Shown here: piece by piece, positions 9,265 to 17,293 of the stretch | Layout: the number at the start of each line of letters is the position of its first letter | Position numbering within the stretch: the stretch's first letter is position 1 | NCBI RefSeq assembly: GCF_002571225.1 | Contig: NZ_NVEC01000058.1 | Location: forward strand, 1 to 43,412 | Reading direction: 5' to 3' | DNA length: 43,412 bases | Source: Bacillus sp. AFS059628 | GTDB lineage: Bacteria; Bacillota; Bacilli; Bacillales; Bacillaceae_G | Position numbers and translations under genes: made by a program | Notes under the pieces: model-generated | The model's database searches: none | What the model was told of the DNA's origin: nothing | What the model saw: the letters and a program-made list of their open reading frames with translations, nothing else

Positions 9265-9330
9265 TACTTATTATAAGTTGTATATGAAATTCATTATTAT
9301 GATCAAGTATAGACGTAAATAGAGAGCAGA

Positions 9331-9360
9331 AGAGGGTTATGATAAATAACCCTCTTTTTA
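9331..9360. terminator. Bidirectional terminator between the SEDS gene and the 9358 gene
   Basis: AGAGGGTTAT (9331-9340) pairs with ATAACCCTCT (9346-9355) and is followed by TTTTTA on the + strand. It serves convergent genes on both sides. Confidence 0.85.
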
Positions 9361-9927
9361 TGTTGTAATAAGCGAACTTGCTTTAATAGATGTACATAAT
9401 TCAGAACGAGATATCGATTCAGTTAGTTGTTGTAAATAGGCATATTCTTCCGCGTCTTTTTCGGAAGTGTTAGGATCTAGTAAAGGTAAAGATAGAAGTA
9501 CATCAAGTGTAAGTATGTCTGCATCATGAGAAGTGATGTGATAACCTGCAAATACTGGGCGTTTTAAGTCTTTTACTGTTTGAATCATTTTATGGAATTT
9601 CGTAACATTTATATGGATTGCGGCTAATGGAAAACATTTTTCGCTAGGGTTATCGATAGTCTTCCTGATTTTATAATCGTATACGTAATAATACTTTTCT
9701 TGTTCTTCTAGTTTTTGTAACTCTTTCGTTAGTAGATGGTATGTATCTGTAAGTCCAGTTGTAAGTGCATCGTGTTCTGCGCCAACTAATAATGTGAAAG
9801 GTCTTGGTGATGAGATTTCGAGAGGGCGGACGTTTAGGTCGGTAAAAGTAGGATTAGATTGTAAAATGGTATGTAATTTTTCGGTAGGAAATACGCCGTC
9901 ATAAATAGCGATAAAATAATGATTCAT
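9358..9927 (-). CDS. Protein of unknown function (189 residues)
   Basis: I do not recognise this family. The protein is soluble, with no signal or membrane segment. It opens with MNHYFIAIYDGVFPTEKLHT and has an acidic C-terminal third (DPNTSEKDAEEYAYLQQL). ATG is preceded by AAGGAGTG at good spacing. It lies downstream of helD on the same strand, but the helD terminator at 9991-10022 separates them, so it is probably its own unit. The terminator at 9331-9360 ends it. Confidence 0.75.
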   Translation of the reverse strand: MNHYFIAIYDGVFPTEKLHTILQSNPTFTDLNVRPLEISSPRPFTLLVGAEHDALTTGLTDTYHLLTKELQKLEEQEKYYYVYDYKIRKTIDNPSEKCFPLAAIHINVTKFHKMIQTVKDLKRPVFAGYHITSHDADILTLDVLLSLPLLDPNTSEKDAEEYAYLQQLTESISRSELCTSIKASSLITT

Positions 9928-9990
9928 CTTGTCACTCCTTAGCTTTTTCTAAACTGATATATTCTATTTTAAAGGTGTAAATCCTGCATA

Positions 9991-10022
9991 AAAAAGAAAC
10001 ACCTTGAATCATCAAGGTGTTT
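9991..10022 (-). terminator. Terminator of helD
   Basis: Read on the minus strand, AAACACCTTGA (10022-10012) pairs with TCAAGGTGTTT (10007-9997) and CTTTTTT follows. The helD stop codon (10014-10012) lies inside the stem. Confidence 0.88.
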
Positions 10023-12348
10023 TCATTATAAGCTCAAAACTCTCCGAATCAGCTCTAAGTATAAAAGGACTAACCTCGCCAACGCTATAAAGTTGCAATT
10101 CATGCATTGCACGCGTGCAAGCAGTGTAGAACAATCTACGAACGCTCTCGTCGCTGTATACATCTTTAGAAGCGTTGTAAATAATAACAGCATCAAATTC
10201 GATACCTTTCGCTAAGTAAGCAGGGATCACGACAATGCCTTGCTCATACTCGGCTGAGTTACTTTTCACAAGTTTAATATTCTCGATATGACGAAGTGCT
10301 TCGTAGGCAGCGGCGCTTTCAGCTGCAGATTTACATATAATTGCGATCGTATTATGCTGCTCTTTTTGTAGTTCAGCAACTTTGGCAGTAATACGCTCGT
10401 GCAGTTCGCTGTCATTTGATACTTTCGTCACTGTAGGTTTCTCACCGTCACGTTCAAAGGCGTGAATGCTCTCTCCTTCCGGTACGAGAGCACGTGTAAA
10501 TTCAATAATCGGTTTTGTTGAGCGATAGCTACGAGTTAAGTTGATACCGTTCGTTTCGTCTGGTCCGTATAAGCTAGTAAGTGTATTGAAATTCACTGCT
10601 TCACTCGCATGGGCAAATATCGCTTGGTTAAAGTCTCCGAGTACAGTCATTCTTGCAGCAGGGAAGAGACGTTTTAAAAACTCAAATTGAAACGGTGAAT
10701 AATCTTGTGCTTCGTCTACGAGTACGTGTTTAATCGATCTATTCGTTTGGAAGCCTTCAATTAATTCTTTTAACAGTAAAAATGGAGTCGCATCCTCGTA
10801 ATATAGCTTTCCTTCATCAAGCATGTTTACTGTTAATGAGCAAATATCATCCCACTCTTTCGGTTTTTCTCCAGCAACCCATGATGCATCTGTGAAGAGT
10901 TGTTTATATATGCCTGTGAAGTTGATGAAGCGCAATGTTTGAACACCTTTACGAAGCGGCTTCAATTTTTTACGGACAATCATACGTCCAAGTACTTTCG
11001 TTTCTTTCTCAAAATCATGAAAGGAATTGTCGTCAAACTCGCCTTTTTTCTGCAAGTATTTATAAGCCTTTTGGTATTCATCTTTACTAAGTAATTCAAT
11101 TTCTTCTTCTACCCAAGGCTTTTTCAGTTCTGCTTTTTCAATTGCATCTATTTGTTTATTTAGCCAATCTGTTAACTTTTCAATTCGATTATGGAAGCGG
11201 AGGGAGGAGTCAGTGTTGTAAAATTGTTCTGTAATTTCTTTGGCAGAAACAATTAATTTTCCTCTAAATTTCATTCCTCTAAATAGCATACCTGAAGATT
11301 CAAGGGATTGTCTGTACGCTCGAATCATTTCGAAAAATTGAGTAGATGCCTTAAATCGAATGCTCGCATTTCTCGTTTTATAGATAGGGCTATTCGTTTC
11401 AGTTAACATATATTCTAATTGTTCATAAGGATCTTCAACGTCAAATGACTTGCTTAGTCTATGGTTTAAATATTCTTGGAACGTCACTTGTTGCATATTT
11501 TCTTCACCGAGTTCAGGTAGTACGTTAGAAACGTAGCTGTTGAACATAGAGTTAGGGGAGAAGAGAATAATTTGATCCGCTTTTAGCCATTCGCGATATT
11601 TATATAGTAAGTAGGCGATTCGTTGCAGGGCAGCTGACGTTTTACCGCTACCAGCAGCTCCTTGCACGATAAGGAGTCGGCCTTCATCGTGACGAATAAT
11701 TTCATTTTGCTTGCGCTGAATTGTAGCAACGATGCTTTGCATATGTTTGTTTGTGCCTTTTCCGAGCGCTTGTTGCAGGATTTCATCACCAATTGTAAGG
11801 CTCGTATCGAACATAGAATCAATCTCGCCATTTTGAATAATGTATTGTAATTTTTTCTCCACATTACCGTGGATTACGCCGCCTGGTGTACTGTATTCAG
11901 CCGGTCCTGGTGGATAATCGTAGTACACACTCGAAATAGGTGCGCGCCAGTCATATATAAGAAAGTTTTCTCTGCTTGCATCAGTAAGTGTAGCGACGCC
12001 GATATAAATTTGATCCGCGGTAGATTCTCCTTCTTCTTTGAAATCAATTCGTCCGAAATAAGGTGCTTTATGCATGCGTCTTAATGCGGCAAGTCGATTA
12101 AAGGTGTGCTTATGGGTAATTTGTGTGACAGCTAGTGACTGAGCTTGTTGTCTCAAGTTGATAACTGTTTCAAGATAATCATCGAAAGTATCCGTATTCA
12201 CTTTCACATCATCCCAAAAGTGTTTACGAATATTGATTACTTCTGCCCGGCGTCTGCCAGTTTCGTTTTCCAGTTTATCAATTTGCTGCGTAATTGTTTC
12301 AATTACGGTATCCAATCGTTTTTGCTCTAAATCAAGTTTTTTGTTCAT
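10012..12348 (-). CDS. helD: HelD, RNA polymerase-recycling UvrD-like ATPase
   Basis: The 778-residue length and domain plan match Bacillus HelD, which removes stalled RNA polymerase from DNA or RNA and aids recycling. An N-terminal coiled coil (residues 1-80, ETITQQIDKLENETGRRRAE) is the part that enters the secondary channel of polymerase. Next comes a beta-rich segment (IYIGVATL, FLIYDWRAPISSVYYDYPPG). Walker A is GAAGSGKTS at 230-238 and Walker B is VLVDEAQDYSP. Later superfamily-1 motifs include VLGDFNQAIFA, LTRSYRST and RRLFYTACTRAMHEL. Start is ATG behind AGGAGTG. The upstream gap holds a divergent promoter (12384). Confidence 0.92.
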   Translation of the reverse strand: MNKKLDLEQKRLDTVIETITQQIDKLENETGRRRAEVINIRKHFWDDVKVNTDTFDDYLETVINLRQQAQSLAVTQITHKHTFNRLAALRRMHKAPYFGRIDFKEEGESTADQIYIGVATLTDASRENFLIYDWRAPISSVYYDYPPGPAEYSTPGGVIHGNVEKKLQYIIQNGEIDSMFDTSLTIGDEILQQALGKGTNKHMQSIVATIQRKQNEIIRHDEGRLLIVQGAAGSGKTSAALQRIAYLLYKYREWLKADQIILFSPNSMFNSYVSNVLPELGEENMQQVTFQEYLNHRLSKSFDVEDPYEQLEYMLTETNSPIYKTRNASIRFKASTQFFEMIRAYRQSLESSGMLFRGMKFRGKLIVSAKEITEQFYNTDSSLRFHNRIEKLTDWLNKQIDAIEKAELKKPWVEEEIELLSKDEYQKAYKYLQKKGEFDDNSFHDFEKETKVLGRMIVRKKLKPLRKGVQTLRFINFTGIYKQLFTDASWVAGEKPKEWDDICSLTVNMLDEGKLYYEDATPFLLLKELIEGFQTNRSIKHVLVDEAQDYSPFQFEFLKRLFPAARMTVLGDFNQAIFAHASEAVNFNTLTSLYGPDETNGINLTRSYRSTKPIIEFTRALVPEGESIHAFERDGEKPTVTKVSNDSELHERITAKVAELQKEQHNTIAIICKSAAESAAAYEALRHIENIKLVKSNSAEYEQGIVVIPAYLAKGIEFDAVIIYNASKDVYSDESVRRLFYTACTRAMHELQLYSVGEVSPFILRADSESFELIMKTP

Positions 12349-12383
12349 ACGGTAAGCACTCCTTTAAAAGTGAAAAATAGGGG

Positions 12384-12542
12384 TTGACTGAAGATGTGTT
12401 TTGGTGTAAAATTAAGATACGGGTAAATACGTTATTTTTATTTAGCGAAACGTGTTTCTGTACTAATGTAACATAGTTTTTGAATTTAATCAATGATAAT
12501 AAGATAGACCTTGATTCCGTGTGGTGTGGATCGAGGTTTTTT
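12384..12542 (+). ncRNA. Candidate small RNA or attenuated leader (promoter to terminator)
   Basis: TTGACT (12384-12389), 17 bases and TAAAAT (12407-12412) form a strong sigma-A promoter. About 95 bases downstream, ACCTTGATTCC (12508-12518) pairs with GGATCGAGGT (12528-12537), with one bulged T, and six T follow. The transcript of about 120 bases has no ORF with a ribosome site. It could be an independent small RNA or a leader that attenuates the gene at 12627. I recognise no known riboswitch in it. Confidence 0.5.
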
Positions 12543-12626
12543 GTGTTTTTCTTTAAGGGAGAATTGTAATTTTATTGAGGAGAATGTAAGTAAACCAAAG
12601 AAGAAAATCAGGAATAGGGGATACGG

Positions 12627-12872
12627 ATGGAAAAATATTTTGAGGAAGCACATCGTTTTTGTTCTCGTAATAGAAAGCACTTAAAAAAGGATGTTATATG
12701 TGGTTGTTTTTATTGTTTAGAAATTTTCCATCCAAACAAAATTACAGAGTGGTGGGATGATGATAACACAGCAGTTTGTCCACATTGCGGGATTGATTCT
12801 ATTATCGGAGAAAGTTCTGGATGGAAAATAACAGAAACGTTTTTAAGTGAAATGCATAAAAGATGGTTTTAG
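12627..12872 (+). CDS. Small zinc-ribbon protein
   Basis: The 81-residue protein has two cysteine pairs in zinc-ribbon spacing, ICGCFYCLEIF and AVCPHCGIDSIIG, with a TEWWDDDNTA linker. This pattern is common in small cytoplasmic bacterial proteins of unknown role. It ends in a charged helix (TETFLSEMHKRWF). ATG is preceded by a weak GGGGATACGG. The terminated transcript at 12384-12542 lies upstream and may control it. Zinc binding is inferred from the cysteines; no function is known to me. Confidence 0.75.
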   Translation: MEKYFEEAHRFCSRNRKHLKKDVICGCFYCLEIFHPNKITEWWDDDNTAVCPHCGIDSIIGESSGWKITETFLSEMHKRWF

Positions 12873-12919
12873 TTAAACGAATGACAAAATAAACTTTCGT
12901 TAATGAAGGGGATACATAA

Positions 12920-12946
12920 AAAAGCTCGGGCTAATCCCGAGCTTTT
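12920..12946. terminator. Bidirectional terminator, mainly for prsA
   Basis: AAAAGCTCGGG (12920-12930) pairs with CCCGAGCTTTT (12936-12946). On the minus strand six T follow the stem, directly after the prsA stop. Confidence 0.88.
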
Positions 12947-12948
12947 CA

Positions 12949-13815
12949 TTATTTCTTTTCGTCTTTCTTAGCGTCAGCTTTTTTCTCTTCGAAAAGATCT
13001 TTTAAATCTTTATCGTCAACTTTTACGTCAGCTTTTTTGATTTCTTTCATCATAAGGTCGTTCATGAATTCGCCATCTTGTGCTTTCTTCTGAACGATTT
13101 CTTTTTTGATGTCAGCTTTAGATTGTTCGAATGATTTTTCTGGCTCTTTAATGTCTGTTACTTTAATGATATGGTAACCGAATTGTGATTTTACAGGTTC
13201 GCTTACTTCATCTTTTTTCAGCTTGTAAGCAGCCTCTTCGAATTCTTTAACCATTTTACCAGGTCCGAAGAATCCTAAGTCTCCACCTTTTTCTTTTGAA
13301 CCAGTATCTTCAGAGTATTGTTTTGCTAACTCTTCGAAAGATTTACCTTGTCCAAGTTCTTCTTTAACCTTTTTCGCAGTTGCTTCATCTTTTACAAGAA
13401 TGTGGCTTGCTTTAATTTCAGGCTTGTAGTTATCTTTTAATTCTTTATCAGTGATTGTTTTCTCGATAGCTTTTTCTTGAGCTAATTGAGCACGCACACC
13501 ATTTTTTATCGTTTCTTCTTTAATACCTTGTTGTTTTAATAGTGTATCGAATTGATCACCGTATTGTTTTTTCATTTCATCGAACTTTTTGTCTACATCT
13601 TTGTCTTCAACTTTGTAGTTTTTAATAAGTACTTTTTCCATAACCATGTTGTTTAGTACTTGTTTACCATATTGTTGTTTCATTTGCGTGTAGAAATCTT
13701 CTTTTGTAATGTCACCAGCTTTAGAAGTAACAACTTTGTCTGATGATGATCCTGTTCCACATGCTGATAATGCGATTACACTTGTTGCGGCTAAGGCAAG
13801 CATAGCTTTCTTCAT
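12949..13815 (-). CDS. prsA: PrsA foldase lipoprotein (parvulin-type peptidyl-prolyl isomerase)
   Basis: The 288-residue lipoprotein acts outside the membrane, folding proteins exported by Sec. A signal peptide ends in the lipobox LSAC, so Cys19 would be lipidated. Residues 20-130 are the N-terminal chaperone part. A parvulin domain covers about 135-225 ([43 protein letters not shown]). A charged helical tail follows, ending [12 protein letters not shown]. cereus-group genomes carry several PrsA paralogues; this one sits in the B. subtilis position near yhaI-scoC-hit-ecs. Start is ATG behind AGGAGTG. A long upstream gap suggests a sizeable 5' leader. Confidence 0.94.
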   Translation of the reverse strand: MKKAMLALAATSVIALSACGTGSSSDKVVTSKAGDITKEDFYTQMKQQYGKQVLNNMVMEKVLIKNYKVEDKDVDKKFDEMKKQYGDQFDTLLKQQGIKEETIKNGVRAQLAQEKAIEKTITDKELKDNYKPEIKASHILVKDEATAKKVKEELGQGKSFEELAKQYSEDTGSKEKGGDLGFFGPGKMVKEFEEAAYKLKKDEVSEPVKSQFGYHIIKVTDIKEPEKSFEQSKADIKKEIVQKKAQDGEFMNDLMMKEIKKADVKVDDKDLKDLFEEKKADAKKDEKK

Positions 13816-14137
13816 TCGATAAACACTCCTACTATTATGTATTTTTAATTTATCCTACACCAATGAATTTTAGTTCATAAGAGCCCGATTAAGTCTCACT
13901 GATACTTTTGCTTTGTATATTGGTAAAGCGCGCTTAACAGGGCTTACCGAGGCTTGAGGATAAAGTTAAGATGCGTGTCATTTATTTCATAGTATAAGCA
14001 ATATGTACAAAATTTAATATATCATATTTCGACTCGATTTCATATTGATAAAGAAAAATTAACCAGTACGTGTCAGATTTTGCAGGTGTTCCATATTGGG
14101 CGCATGCCGCATATACCGAAAAGAGGAGGGGATGGGG
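13816..14137. other. Intergenic region upstream of prsA
   Basis: No gene is seen over about 320 bases. A possible minus-strand -10 (TATACT) near 13995 would give prsA a 5' leader of about 170 bases. The leader includes the palindrome AAGCGCGCTT near 13936-13945, flanked by GGTAA and TTACC. I recognise no known riboswitch. Confidence 0.4.
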
Positions 14138-14209
14138 ATGAATTCTCAACTTATTTTATTACTTGTACTGTTTATTTTATTGGTTATAGTAGGTATAATT
14201 TGCTTATAG
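14138..14209 (+). CDS. 23-residue hydrophobic peptide, resembling the tail of YjcZ-type sporulation peptides
   Basis: The frame reads MNSQLILLLVLFILLVIVGIICL, a single membrane helix. An AGGAGG (14124-14129) lies 8 bases before ATG at 14138; an in-frame ATG six bases earlier is too close to it. The LIVxLFILLxIVG pattern recalls the C-terminal helix of the YjcZ-type small spore proteins of Bacillus, without their glycine/tyrosine-rich start. A terminator follows directly (14213-14247). The strong ribosome site and terminator support translation; the family link is tentative. Confidence 0.6.
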   Translation: MNSQLILLLVLFILLVIVGIICL

Positions 14210-14212
14210 AGG

Positions 14213-14247
14213 AAAAAAGTGAGGAAGGGGCTTTCCTTCCTCACTTT
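14213..14247. terminator. Bidirectional terminator between the 23-residue peptide and the 14241 gene
   Basis: AAAGTGAGGAAGG (14216-14228) pairs with CCTTCCTCACTTT (14235-14247), a 13-base stem. On the minus strand a T-run follows. It overlaps the stop codon of the minus-strand gene. Confidence 0.88.
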
Positions 14248-14435
14248 CCATGAAATATAATTTCTATATAACTAGAAATTAATAAAATTGTTATACATAC
14301 ATTAATAACCCGAAAGACACCGGGTTGGCGGCTCGCAGATATTTGTTTTCGTTCACACAGTGTATGTGTCATGAAATTCGTGTAAAATATAACAAGAAGT
14401 GCGAATGTGACAAAAACAACTGTTATAAGTGTCAT
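14241..14435 (-). CDS. Small two-helix membrane protein of unknown function
   Basis: The 64-residue product has two hydrophobic segments, about residues 3-22 (LITVVFVTFALLVIFYTNFM) and 42-60 (VINVCITILLISSYIEII), joined by a basic loop (CERKQISASRQPGVFR). I do not recognise the family. AAAGGAGGT lies 8 bases before ATG, a near-ideal ribosome site, and a strong terminator overlaps the stop. It stands where B. subtilis has the small yhaK/yhaJ region between prsA and yhaI, but I see no clear likeness to those proteins. Confidence 0.7.
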   Translation of the reverse strand: MTLITVVFVTFALLVIFYTNFMTHTLCERKQISASRQPGVFRVINVCITILLISSYIEIIFHGK

Positions 14436-14553
14436 GAGGCGAGACCTCCTTTTGGCTAAAATACATATACTTTATATATTGTATCATACGATATTTTGTT
14501 CGTGTTATAAAATTCAGAAATAGAAGACTTTGTGTTAGAAAGTGAGGGAGAAA

Positions 14554-14889
14554 ATGGACGTTGTTAGAAGATTAGAACAAGCTGAATACTACGTAGAACT
14601 ACTATTTAAAATGATTGATGAAGAAAAGTGTCCATTTTATTCTTTGATCATAAAGAAAAAAGCTCGTAAAAAAGATATTGAACGTATACTAAATCTTTGT
14701 GAAATACTGAACGAGCAATATGTAGTGGAGAAGGCAGAAGGGCTTCTTTTGTTCGATGCACTGTTAGATCAATTTGAAAAAGCGCTTCCACATCAGCTCG
14801 AAGTACACGAAACTGCGGAAGCGCTAGCAAAACAAGGTTTATTTAAGCCGCTTATGAATGAATTCTTAAGCATGATTGCGAAAAAATAA
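14554..14889 (+). CDS. yhaI: YhaI family protein (DUF1878)
   Basis: The 111-residue helical protein resembles B. subtilis YhaI in length and layout: EQAEYYVELLFKMIDEEKCP, FYSLIIKKKARKKDIERIL and an ending VHETAEALAKQGLFKPLMNE. The function is unknown. ATG at 14554 is chosen because GTGAGGGAG upstream serves as ribosome site; a GTG at 14542 would place translation start inside it. It is convergent with scoC and ends 5 bases from that stop. Synteny with the B. subtilis prsA-yhaI-hpr-yhaH-hit-ecs block supports the name. Confidence 0.82.
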   Translation: MDVVRRLEQAEYYVELLFKMIDEEKCPFYSLIIKKKARKKDIERILNLCEILNEQYVVEKAEGLLLFDALLDQFEKALPHQLEVHETAEALAKQGLFKPLMNEFLSMIAKK

Positions 14890-14894
14890 ATAGA

Positions 14895-15452
14895 TTACTT
14901 CTTAACTAACTTCTGATCGGATTCCGTAAAGTTCTCCTCAATATTCTCTAATGATTTCTCAAAAATATCGATGAAGTCTTGTCCGTAAATGTTACGCAAG
15001 ATAGCGATAAGTTCGATATTTTCTGGGAACTTACCGTAAAAATTACGAAGTGCAAGAGCCCCATTAAATACAGAGTTATTTTCAGGATCATACTCCTCCA
15101 TTAAGCGAAGTAGTAATTCTTCCCCTTTGTCTGTAATCTCAATGTACGTATTTCGTTTATCATCTTCTTTTTTTGAGAATACAAGATAGCCGCGTTCTTC
15201 CAGCTTCTTCGAGAAGTTAAACGCCGTTGATACGTGCATAACTCCAAACTTAGCAATCTCAGAAATAGAAGCCCCTTTTAAATGATAAGCGATTGATAAA
15301 ATATGATGCTCATTAATGTTTAAATCGTAAGGCTTAATCCACTGTTGCCAATCTTTCTCTACACATTTCCATAACGCTTTCGATAATTGAGCAATGCGTT
15401 GGCTGAAAATCATCGCTTCTTTTACCGAGTAATCTTTTTCTCCACTTTTCAT
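14895..15452 (-). CDS. scoC: ScoC/Hpr transition-state regulator (MarR family)
   Basis: The 185-residue protein matches Hpr (ScoC), which represses extracellular protease, peptide-transport and sporulation genes in B. subtilis. A MarR-type winged helix spans about residues 45-115: [60 protein letters not shown]. The helical C-terminal part ([20 protein letters not shown]) is specific to Hpr. It is slightly shorter than the B. subtilis protein (203). ATG follows a modest GTGGGTGAG. The position between yhaI and yhaH is as in B. subtilis. Confidence 0.92.
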   Translation of the reverse strand: MKSGEKDYSVKEAMIFSQRIAQLSKALWKCVEKDWQQWIKPYDLNINEHHILSIAYHLKGASISEIAKFGVMHVSTAFNFSKKLEERGYLVFSKKEDDKRNTYIEITDKGEELLLRLMEEYDPENNSVFNGALALRNFYGKFPENIELIAILRNIYGQDFIDIFEKSLENIEENFTESDQKLVKK

Positions 15453-15657
15453 TTACTCACCCACTTTAACATTCTTTTTCATTACTATCTATTATGCCAG
15501 TAAAATAAAAATTAATAAAGTATTTTTGTGAGAATTGTGAAAATTTTTCGGAAAAATGACATTCTATACAAATCATGCATAACTATGGAAGCGTTTTATG
15601 AGTCGCGAATACATGTGTTGTCCATACATGTTAATTGATAACATATATTGTAAATGC

Positions 15658-15693
15658 ATAAAAACACGGCATATCTGTGTGATATGCCGTGTT
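15658..15693 (-). terminator. Terminator of yhaH
   Basis: AACACGGCATATC (15663-15675) pairs with GATATGCCGTGTT (15681-15693), a 13-base perfect stem. A short T-run follows on the minus strand. Confidence 0.85.
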
Positions 15694-15750
15694 AAGGTCA
15701 ATTTATATAAAAAATATTTGTTATATGCAAAAAACTAAGCAGGAATTTGT

Positions 15751-16113
15751 TTACGCTTTTTCCGGAACAGCTTCTTGTAGTTTCTCAATTGATTTTTGAA
15801 TGTCCAAAATCTCTCTCTCAATGTGTCGCTTGTTTTGAGAAATATCTTGCTTCCAGTTCGAAATTGTATCTTGCATATCTTCTTTTAATTCTTGAAACAC
15901 TTCTTTACCTTCTGAAGCAGTTTCAACGATTTGACGTTTTAATAATTTTGTATCAGTTGTAATATCAGCTAAAGTCTTTTTAATATCATTTCCTTTTTCT
16001 TTTAACTTACCGCGCATAGCTTTGCCAGAAGAAGGAGTAGAGAAAAGAACGGCTAGTCCAGCAACTGCTCCGCCGCAAATGACACCTGTAATAAAGGATT
16101 TAGCTTTTGACAT
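15751..16113 (-). CDS. yhaH: YhaH, YtxH-domain membrane-anchored coiled-coil protein
   Basis: The 120-residue protein begins MSKAKSFITGVICGGAVAG, a glycine-rich membrane helix typical of the YtxH family. A long charged coiled coil follows (KLKEKGNDIKKTLADITTDT, EILDIQKSIEKLQEAV). YtxH proteins are linked to stress and late growth; no activity is known. The start at 16113 is set by AAGGAGGTCTCC; the frame extends 31 codons upstream without another ribosome site. It lies between scoC and hit as in B. subtilis, and has its own terminator. Confidence 0.85.
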   Translation of the reverse strand: MSKAKSFITGVICGGAVAGLAVLFSTPSSGKAMRGKLKEKGNDIKKTLADITTDTKLLKRQIVETASEGKEVFQELKEDMQDTISNWKQDISQNKRHIEREILDIQKSIEKLQEAVPEKA

Positions 16114-16228
16114 AAAAGGAGACCTCCTTATTTTTTGTTCGTATTCATGATGTGAAAAAATATGCATATCTTTAAGACCAGGGAAAGAAAAGTGTGCGGT
16201 GCACATTCCCTAGCATCTTGAGTGAAGA

Positions 16229-16272
16229 AACAAGCCGTGCAATATTTAATCACGTTAGGAAATTGGCTTGTT
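16229..16272 (-). terminator. Possible terminator of hit
   Basis: AACAAGCC (16229-16236) pairs with GGCTTGTT (16265-16272), enclosing a smaller CACG/CGTG pairing. No clear T-run follows, so this is a weak call. Confidence 0.4.
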
Positions 16273-16298
16273 ATGTATTACTTCTTATTATAGTGTCA

Positions 16299-16733
16299 CT
16301 ATTTCACACTATTTGCAATTGTACTTGCGATGTTTTGTAAATTTTCCATTGTGTATTCATTTTGATGTGATTTCCAAACAGCACCGAAACCATCGTTTTC
16401 ACCGTAGCGTGGAATTAAATGAAGGTGGAAGTGGAACACAGTTTGTCCAGCTTTCTCGCCGTTATTGTTAAGTAGGTTAAAGCCAACTGGATTAAACTCT
16501 GCTTTAATCGCATTTGCGATTTTCGGAACGACAGAAAAAATGTGTGATGCGATTTCTGGCGTTAACGCAAAAATGTCTTGTTTGTGAACTTTTGGAATAA
16601 CTAGGGTATGTCCTTTTGTTACTTGACTAATATCTAAAAATGCAAGCACATGTTCATCTTCGTATACTTTTGAGCAAGGGATTTGCCCATCAATAATTTT
16701 ACAAAAAATACAATTATCCGCTGTATGATTCAT
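16299..16733 (-). CDS. hit: HIT family nucleotide-binding hydrolase
   Basis: The 144-residue protein carries the histidine triad HFHLHLIPRY at residues 101-110 (His101, 103 and 105). This active site hydrolyses nucleotide phosphoramidates or dinucleotides. A C8-x-x-C11 pair near the start is the zinc site common in this family. Length matches B. subtilis Hit (about 145). The start is the ATG of MNHTADNCIF, behind AAAGGATGAG; longer in-frame starts run into the promoter region. It is divergent from ecsA and separated from it by the hairpin repeats. Confidence 0.92.
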   Translation of the reverse strand: MNHTADNCIFCKIIDGQIPCSKVYEDEHVLAFLDISQVTKGHTLVIPKVHKQDIFALTPEIASHIFSVVPKIANAIKAEFNPVGFNLLNNNGEKAGQTVFHFHLHLIPRYGENDGFGAVWKSHQNEYTMENLQNIASTIANSVK

Positions 16734-16764
16734 TGATCTCATCCTTTCAAGTAGCCTTAGCCGT

Positions 16765-16792
16765 ATTTTACCATAATTACATAAGAGAACAA
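16765..16792 (-). promoter_or_regulatory. hit promoter
   Basis: On the minus strand TTGTTC (16792-16787), 16 bases, then TAAAAT (16770-16765) with TGG before it, an extended -10. The start point would be near 16758, close before the gene. Confidence 0.6.
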
Positions 16793-16798
16793 ACACGA

Positions 16799-16829
16799 AA
16801 AACAGGAAGCTGACTCAGCTTCCTGTTTT
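16799..16829. terminator. Strong bidirectional terminator upstream of hit
   Basis: AAAACAGGAAGCTGA (16799-16813) pairs with TCAGCTTCCTGTTTT (16815-16829), a 15-base stem with a T-run on the minus side. It ends transcription arriving on the minus strand from the repeat region, although no protein gene is read in that direction there. Confidence 0.85.
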
Positions 16830-16870
16830 CTGAAGAGGGATTGAAAAAGCATTATCGTAATTTACGTTTC

Positions 16871-17094
16871 GCAGACACCTCATTTATTTAAGAAATGCAC
16901 GGTAAATCGGCTAAAGTTTCTGCCGCAGACACCCCATTTTCAAGTGAAATGAATTGCAATCTTTTATAAAATGAAATTGTTTATTTTTTAAAACAGTATA
17001 TGCTCTTTCGGAGACACCCCGTTTCGAAAATGAAACAAATGATCTGTTTATGTGTAAATTTCTTTGTCCAACATGGACACCCCATTTCATGATG
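16871..17094 (+). repeat. Four tandem hairpin repeats between hit and ecsA
   Basis: Each unit is GACACCCC (or GACACCTC) followed by a small hairpin. Starts are at 16871, 16925, 17010 and 17075. Stems: CATTT/AAATG (16881-16885, 16893-16897), CATTT/AAATG (16935-16939, 16947-16951), GTTTC/GAAAC (17021-17025, 17032-17036), and a weak one in the last unit. The A-T to G-C change in unit three keeps the pairing. Spacing is uneven (54, 85 and 65 bases). The rest of 16830-17293 shows no gene. I cannot match it to a known element. Confidence 0.65.
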
Positions 17095-17293
17095 ACTTCA
17101 CTATGTTGTTGTACTCATCAATAGGTGGTTGCTTTTTCAATGTGTTCCTTCTTCAATAATTATGATGTCCGCTTTCGTAAAAATATATGCGAACAAATTT
17201 AAATTTTTTTTGAACGCATCGATACTATGTAGTACAGCGTAATTTTTGGTAAGATGAATATAGAACGAATATAAATGAAGAAAGTGGTGTCGT

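Noticed and set aside
16871-17094. Tandem repeats as a CRISPR array
   Set aside because: Only about 27 bases per unit are shared, copies are imperfect, spacing is uneven (54, 85, 65) and no cas genes are present.
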